Source of the DNA: an uncultured bacterium
GTDB taxonomy: Bacteria; Patescibacteriota; Minisyncoccia; Phycocordibacterales; UBA918
Reading direction: 5' to 3'
Assembly: GCA_950073265.1 (NCBI GenBank)
Contig: CATMPJ010000004.1
Coordinates: 1 to 47,313 of the forward strand
DNA length: 47,313 nucleotides
The notes beneath the pieces were generated by a model, which did not search any database, was not told where the DNA came from, and saw nothing but the letters and a program-made list of their open reading frames with translations. The position numbers and the translations under genes were made by a program. Positions 43,605 to 47,313 of the stretch are shown in pieces; the first letter of the stretch is position 1, and each line of letters opens with the position of its first letter.

Positions 43605-43643
43605 TTCATTGGTTCAAGTAGGTTCGAATCCTACCGGCGGAGC
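43605..43643 (+). repeat. Partial direct repeat of the tRNA-Asn 3' half
   Basis: The 27 bases 43617-43643 exactly repeat 43486-43512 (T-arm plus acceptor 3' strand, from GTAGGTTCG to GGCGGAGCA). A looser match to the variable region (ATTGGT) extends just upstream. No matching 5' acceptor strand exists upstream at the right distance. It could be an att-like remnant or half of a second, interrupted tRNA. A 7-bp AATGAAT/ATTCATT hairpin lies before it. Confidence 0.8.
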
Positions 43644-43649
43644 AATATA

Positions 43650-43677
43650 TTTACATTAAAAAAATTAATGTTATAAT
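43650..43677 (+). promoter_or_regulatory. Promoter of the zinc-ribbon gene
   Basis: TTTACA (43650-43655) and a perfect TATAAT (43672-43677) are separated by 16 nt, starting 7 nt after the tRNA 3' fragment. Confidence 0.65.
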
Positions 43678-43716
43678 AAAAATAGTATTCAATACGGCAG
43701 AAGAGGGGATATGTTC

Positions 43717-43980
43717 ATGTCGGTCGTTCATTATTTTCTAATCGCATTCGGTTTCATTCTTCTATTTCTAGGTTTTAGAAAAGCTTTTCAACTTGGACGT
43801 TATCACGAGCAGAATCGACACCGTCACAAGTGTCCGAAATGCAATACCATCTGGGAACATGGTGGGCTTGCTGTTCTGGTGTATAGAGCACACAATTGCC
43901 CGAACTGTGGAACTGAAGAAAGATATATATATCATGATCCTGCTCTAGATTTTCTCGAGATTATTTTCAAGTCTCGATGA
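43717..43980 (+). CDS. Membrane-anchored zinc-ribbon protein
   Basis: The 87-aa protein has one N-terminal membrane helix (about 5-22, HYFLIAFGFILLFLGF), a basic His/Arg stretch, and a zinc ribbon of two CxxC knuckles: CPKCNTIWEHGG and, about 25 residues later, CPNCGTEE. ATG 43717 is preferred to 43711 because GAGGGG ends 8 nt before it and only 2 nt before the other. It has its own promoter and terminator and no recognised specific family. It lies next to the tRNA fragment, a common place for acquired genes. Confidence 0.7.
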   Translation: MSVVHYFLIAFGFILLFLGFRKAFQLGRYHEQNRHRHKCPKCNTIWEHGGLAVLVYRAHNCPNCGTEERYIYHDPALDFLEIIFKSR

Positions 43981-43989
43981 GTTCGAGTT

Positions 43990-44043
43990 CCGTCACCAGA
44001 AACGAAAACCAAAACTTCGTTTCGACGAGGTGGCGGTTTTTGT
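43990..44043 (+). terminator. Terminator of the zinc-ribbon gene
   Basis: CCGTCACC pairs with GGTGGCGG (8 bp with one G-U), enclosing GAAACGAA/TTCGTTTC, followed by TTTTTGTTT. Confidence 0.8.
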
Positions 44044-44156
44044 TTATTTAGATGCCAGAAAAGTTCGAACATCATCCCATAAGGGGAGCAAACGATTTTG
44101 GCTATATTTAGCAACAAAAATTAGTTCGAGTCCTGCAAGCAGGGTATACTCTTTCC

Positions 44157-44804
44157 ATGGAAAATGAAGTGGTTTTTGTAGCGGGCATACATGGAAACGA
44201 AAGACTACCAGTTAAAGCATTACAGGATGCTGGTGTTAAATTTGTATTAGGAAACCCTGTTGCGTACGAGAAAAATGTAAGATTTCTTGATCAAGATCTT
44301 AATGCTTCTTTTGGAACCGAGAATGAAACATGTGAATCTAAAAGAGCGGCTGATTTATTAATGGTAATTCCAGAAGAGAAATTAGTGATTGATTTTCACA
44401 CAACAACCGCTGAGACAGAACCTTTTGTAATTATAGTTGATAAAGCTCAAGTCGACTTTGCAAAAAGTCTCGGTATTAAAAAGATCGTCTTGATGTCACT
44501 TAATATAAAATCCGGCAAATCACTCATCAACTATCGTAACGGGGTTTCGGTTGAACTCGGACATCACGAAGATCTTGAAAATTCATACAATCTTCCAATG
44601 TCGATTTCAACGAATTTAGGTAAAATATTTGAGTGTGATGAATATGAGTTGTATGAAGTTTATGATGTGATCAAGGAAGAGGGTAATTTTCAAAACTTTA
44701 AGGAGTGTAATGAGTCATTCGTTCCGATTCTGTACGGCGAGCATTCTTATAGAGATGAAGGTATATTTGGCTTGAAAGCTAAATCAGTCCTAAGTTTTAT
44801 TTAA
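44157..44804 (+). CDS. AstE/AspA-like zinc-dependent deacylase (M14-type)
   Basis: The 215-aa protein matches the succinylglutamate desuccinylase/aspartoacylase family. Zinc ligands H12 and E15 are in AGIHGNE, the RFLDQDLNASF block corresponds to the family DLNRxF, H81 is in VIDFHTTT, and the catalytic glutamate E133 is in VSVELGH. The family removes acyl groups from amino acids or cleaves C-terminal residues; which substrate applies here is unknown. It is shorter than AstE (about 320 aa), lacking much of the C-terminal domain. TATACT (44145-44150) lies 6 nt before the ATG. Confidence 0.85.
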   Translation: MENEVVFVAGIHGNERLPVKALQDAGVKFVLGNPVAYEKNVRFLDQDLNASFGTENETCESKRAADLLMVIPEEKLVIDFHTTTAETEPFVIIVDKAQVDFAKSLGIKKIVLMSLNIKSGKSLINYRNGVSVELGHHEDLENSYNLPMSISTNLGKIFECDEYELYEVYDVIKEEGNFQNFKECNESFVPILYGEHSYRDEGIFGLKAKSVLSFI

Positions 44805-44922
44805 ATAAAGTTCGCACCACAAGAGTATTTCCGAGTTCATACTCCCTGTAGTCATTGAATTCTAGGTCAACGTCATCCCTTGGTGAGCATAAAAATATAA
44901 TTTGTGCTATCTTTTTAAGACT

Positions 44923-45561
44923 ATGACATACACATTCACCGTAGAAAAAAGAGAAGGAAAAATAAGTGATGATGCACTCTGCATGGGTGTTGTCTCAGGT
45001 GCTGAAATGGATTCAGTGCCCGTACAAATGAATCGAAAGGATTTCGTAAAACTCGTACATGAGGCCGGGCAAAATAATATTGTGACCCTCACCGGACTTG
45101 ATAAAGACGTAGAAGTGACCATTAAGCATATTGAACAAGCCCCATTTACCAATGAAGTACATCACGTAGAATTTTATGCTCTAAAGCGTGGTGTAGATAT
45201 GAACGCGGACGTGCCGCTAACATTGGTTGGTGAAGCTCCGGCAGCAGATCTTGAAGCAATCATTAACCAGCCGGTACATAGCGTAAGTATCTCGTGTCGT
45301 CCTAAAGACCTCATTCAGGAAATTGAAGTCGACATGACAACGCTAAAGGAAATTGGCGATACTATCACTGTTGCTGATTTGAAGACACCATCTGGCATTA
45401 CTGTCACGATGGAACCAAGCACGGTATTGCTATCAGTTGCTGCGACAAAAGAAGCAGAGCCGGATGAAGACCCAGAACCAGTTGACGCAGCTGATGTGCC
45501 GGAAGTTGGAGAAGGGGATGCTGACTCGTCGGAAGCCACAACTGAAGAAAAAGAAGCGTAA
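44923..45561 (+). CDS. rplY: 50S ribosomal protein bL25 (CTC form)
   Basis: bL25 binds 5S rRNA. The 212-aa protein has the 5S-binding domain (residues 1-90: DALCMGVVSGAEMDSVPVQM, then IKHIEQAPFTNEVHHVEFYAL) and the C-terminal beta domain of the long CTC type, ending in an acidic tail of about 37 residues. Start 44923 (MTYTFTVEKREGK) is preferred over 44902, which would add seven residues overlapping the probable -10 region (TATCTT). No Shine-Dalgarno is visible. Confidence 0.92.
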   Translation: MTYTFTVEKREGKISDDALCMGVVSGAEMDSVPVQMNRKDFVKLVHEAGQNNIVTLTGLDKDVEVTIKHIEQAPFTNEVHHVEFYALKRGVDMNADVPLTLVGEAPAADLEAIINQPVHSVSISCRPKDLIQEIEVDMTTLKEIGDTITVADLKTPSGITVTMEPSTVLLSVAATKEAEPDEDPEPVDAADVPEVGEGDADSSEATTEEKEA

Positions 45562-45583
45562 TCATATTGATTACAGTACTTAG

Positions 45584-45606
45584 AAACTCGGACTAACCGA
45601 GTTTTT
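45584..45606. terminator. Terminator between bL25 and the convergent CxxC gene
   Basis: AAACTCGG and CCGAGTTT form an 8-bp stem with an ACTAA loop and T-runs on both strands. The stop codon of the minus-strand gene lies in its loop. Confidence 0.75.
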
Positions 45607-45967
45607 GTTTACTTAATTTTTCTTCGACTATCATAATAAGTTCTTGAACACTTTTTATGTTGTTGATTTCTTCGCTACTCACTAAGATTTCTGGTAAGTT
45701 AGCCTTATTTGTTAATAGGATAGCAGGGAGTGAAATGTCTACAGCTGGATAGGAAGTTTTGAATTCGTCACGATGGAGAAAAGATTTCTTATAGGGAAGG
45801 GAATTGAGATATTCTTTCCACGGATTCTTCATCCTGATAGCGCCATACGTCACCATGCAGAGTTGACAGTCATACTTATCTGGAGCTGCTAATTTCTTAA
45901 CAAAGTCACTTGCGACTGCAAAAACGCTTGAGTCAGCATTGTAAACCAAGAGTAAGGTTTGTGACAT
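45593..45967 (-). CDS. Conserved-looking CxxC protein, unknown function
   Basis: The 124-aa protein starts with a beta strand and helix (LLLVYNADSSVFAVASDFVKKL), then KYDCQLCMVTYGAIRMKNPWKEYL with a CxxC. The end (SVQELIMIVEEKL) is helical. The layout recalls a thioredoxin-like fold, but the CxxC is displaced from the usual helix start, and I do not recognise a named family. TAGTAT (minus strand, 45979-45974) lies 6 nt before the ATG within an inverted repeat. Confidence 0.7.
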   Translation of the reverse strand: MSQTLLLVYNADSSVFAVASDFVKKLAAPDKYDCQLCMVTYGAIRMKNPWKEYLNSLPYKKSFLHRDEFKTSYPAVDISLPAILLTNKANLPEILVSSEEINNIKSVQELIMIVEEKLSKQKLG

Positions 45968-45968
45968 G

Positions 45969-45994
45969 TGCCAATACTAGCACACGCATTGGCA
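45969..45994. promoter_or_regulatory. Inverted repeat over the promoter of the CxxC gene
   Basis: TGCCAAT (45969-45975) and ATTGGCA (45988-45994) are perfect 7-bp arms separated by 12 nt. The minus-strand -10 box lies between and partly inside them, as expected for a repressor operator. Confidence 0.4.
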
Positions 45995-46023
45995 GGCATA
46001 CGTGAGATAAAAGTATGTTAGAT

Positions 46024-46051
46024 TTGAATCACTGTACGAAAATAGTATAAA
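46024..46051 (+). promoter_or_regulatory. Promoter of the DUF4112 gene
   Basis: TTGAAT (46024-46029) and TATAAA (46046-46051) are separated by 16 nt; the leader is about 30 nt with no Shine-Dalgarno. Confidence 0.55.
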
Positions 46052-46087
46052 ATTAAGTCTCGTTAAACCCTTGATAAATCTCCTGCT

Positions 46088-46426
46088 ATGAAAAAATCAC
46101 CTGAAAAAATTATTTCCGAACTTGAGACGATAGCAAATCTCATGGATTCACATTTTTCCATCGGCAAATTTACTTTTGGAATCGATGGGTTGATTGGTCT
46201 TCTTCCCGGAATAGGTGACACGCTGGGGGGCTTAATATCTGTCTATATCGTACTTAGAGGATATCAAGCTGGTGTCTCTAAAACTAAAGTCAGCAAGATG
46301 TTGTTACTGGTTTGGCTAGACGCTTTGTTTGGTTCGGTGCCTGTACTCGGAGACGTATTCGACTTCCTTTTTAAGGTCAATAAAAGAAACCTCGCGACGA
46401 TTAAAAAAGAACTTCGCGTGAGCTAA
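46088..46426 (+). CDS. DUF4112 membrane protein
   Basis: The 112-aa protein has the paired GLIGLLPGIGDTLGGLISVYI and LDALFGSVPVLGDVFDFLFKVNKRN blocks that characterise DUF4112, with two hydrophobic segments. Function is unknown for the family. It lies 22 nt before the UbiA gene, so the two are probably cotranscribed. Confidence 0.85.
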   Translation: MKKSPEKIISELETIANLMDSHFSIGKFTFGIDGLIGLLPGIGDTLGGLISVYIVLRGYQAGVSKTKVSKMLLLVWLDALFGSVPVLGDVFDFLFKVNKRNLATIKKELRVS

Positions 46427-46448
46427 AATATTATTTTTCCATATAAAT

Positions 46449-47300
46449 ATGCGTAATCTACAACTGCTAGTTAAAACCTCCCGACCCCACTTCTGGATAT
46501 ATGAAGCAGGTACTTTCTTACTCGGTGCTATCATCGCGGCAGTTTCAGTTTCAGAACTTATGACCAGCATAGTAATGCTGTGGGGCTTCTATTTCTTGAT
46601 TCCAGCCAATTTGCTCATCTATGGAGTCAATGACGTGTTTGACTACGAGACTGATATAAAAAATCCCAAGAAGATAACCTACGAAAGTGTCTTGCCAAAA
46701 GAAAAGCACCGTCTAGTGCTTTTGACAGTATTGCTGACTACAATGCCCTTCGTATACTTCACAACTCAATTTTCAATCTCTCAGTATATTGCAGTCGTTT
46801 TGTTCTGGTTTTGTGCGTTGTTTTACTCAATGCCACCAATCCGCGCCAAAGCCAGAGCTTTTGTGGACGGGTTATTTTCTGCGGGGCACTACGTCGCAAC
46901 GGGTATGTTTGGGTATTTCTTACTGCAGCCAGAGGCAGCGACTCCTTGGATTGCGATAGGTGGAGCGATGGCTTGGGCGATGGCTATGCACGCGTATTCT
47001 GCGGTACCTGACATAGAAGCTGATAGGGCAGCTAAACTGGAGACAACTGCAACTGTCCTGGGGGCAAAGCGGACATTATGGTACTGCACAGCCCTATACA
47101 CCATAGCTATGCTCGCAGGATATGTGCTATTCGGCTGGTTATCACTTATGCTTTTCGTCCCGTATCTATGTCTTATGTTTATTTCTTACCGGAAAGAAGG
47201 CCCGGCACTATTATCAGTGTATGCCTATTTTCCGTATCTAAATGCGTTTACAGGGATGATACTTTGTTTTATTGCCTTTTATAGTAACGGATGGTTATAA
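46449..47300 (+). CDS. UbiA-family prenyltransferase
   Basis: The 283-aa membrane protein has the two Asp-rich Mg2+-prenyl-diphosphate motifs of UbiA enzymes: NDVFDYETD at residues 61-69 and DIEAD at 188-192, plus YSMPPIRAKARAFVDG between them. Many helices are visible. The start KTSRPHFWIYEAGTFLLG resembles lycopene-elongase-type UbiA members, which act on carotenoids, more than quinone-pathway enzymes; this is inference. No other carotenoid or quinone gene is visible before the window ends 13 nt later. Confidence 0.9.
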   Translation: MRNLQLLVKTSRPHFWIYEAGTFLLGAIIAAVSVSELMTSIVMLWGFYFLIPANLLIYGVNDVFDYETDIKNPKKITYESVLPKEKHRLVLLTVLLTTMPFVYFTTQFSISQYIAVVLFWFCALFYSMPPIRAKARAFVDGLFSAGHYVATGMFGYFLLQPEAATPWIAIGGAMAWAMAMHAYSAVPDIEADRAAKLETTATVLGAKRTLWYCTALYTIAMLAGYVLFGWLSLMLFVPYLCLMFISYRKEGPALLSVYAYFPYLNAFTGMILCFIAFYSNGWL

Positions 47301-47313
47301 CTCAGTTAGTGGT

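Noticed and set aside
43435-43659. 74-aa frame across tRNA-Asn and its 3' repeat
   Set aside because: Its peptide is the translation of tRNA sequence (repeated VGSNPTGGA); the RNA explains it fully.
44803-44926. Minus-strand open frame between the AstE-like gene and bL25 with protein-like composition (DVDLEFNDYREYELGNTL)
   Set aside because: No start codon in a reasonable place; it would overlap both neighbours. A pseudogene remnant is possible, but I cannot support a call.

Overview
The window looks like chromosomal DNA of a Candidate Phyla Radiation (Patescibacteria) bacterium, most likely within the Parcubacteria; that placement is inference. The reasons are short RpoB (1066 aa) and RpoC (1222 aa), tight gene packing, frequent absence of a Shine-Dalgarno sequence, a V-type ATPase operon, and several core proteins with unusual tails or lost motifs. 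There is no CRISPR array, insertion sequence or rRNA operon here.

Layout. 1-1890: the 3' part of a short SMC protein and a 37-aa ORF. 1898-2368: an isolated HTH gene with its own strong promoter and terminator. 2373-4316 (minus): RNase R. 4333-4433: a candidate small RNA. 4484-6752: rpsP, khpA, a Nudix gene where rimM would be expected, and trmD. 7052-7462 (minus): an orphan membrane protein. 7534-7680: a second candidate RNA. 7766-14646: rpoB-rpoC. 14753-21188: dnaG, a 42-aa membrane ORF (minus), rpoD and a helicase-nuclease. 21218-26250: a membrane-anchored DsbA-like protein, uppP, a DEDD exonuclease, hisS, a PH-domain protein, a small membrane protein and prmC. 26304-29685: a bestrophin-like membrane protein, an ABC exporter pair and class I aldolase. 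29796-31166 (minus): three very small genes including rpmG, plus truB. 31226-39961: a complete nine-gene V-type ATPase operon in the order of the Enterococcus hirae ntp operon. 40117-42612 (minus): a small membrane protein, then mutM-ung-His-rich exported protein. 42681-47300: a VTT membrane protein, tRNA-Asn flanked by partial copies of itself, a zinc-ribbon membrane protein, an AstE/AspA-like metallohydrolase, bL25, a CxxC protein, a DUF4112 protein and a UbiA prenyltransferase.

How genes work together. rpoB, rpoC and rpoD supply the transcription core; rpsP, khpA, trmD, bL25, bL33, truB, hisS, prmC and tRNA-Asn serve translation; dnaG, SMC, mutM, ung and the helicase-nuclease handle DNA; the ATPase supplies ion-motive force. 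Its rotor subunit keeps all five positions that bind Na+ in E. hirae NtpK (one as a conservative Thr-to-Ser change), so Na+ coupling is likely.

The most general pattern is two styles of translation start. About fifteen genes, mostly housekeeping, have a sigma-70-like -10 box only 6-11 nt before the ATG, predicting leaderless or nearly leaderless mRNAs. Six small orphan genes (HTH, membrane or zinc-ribbon) instead carry strong Shine-Dalgarno sequences, and most sit between their own terminators. Other points of note are a DnaG zinc finger missing three of four ligands, a histone-H1-like tail on RpoD, an SMC with no recognisable hinge, and a nested tRNA-Asn locus.
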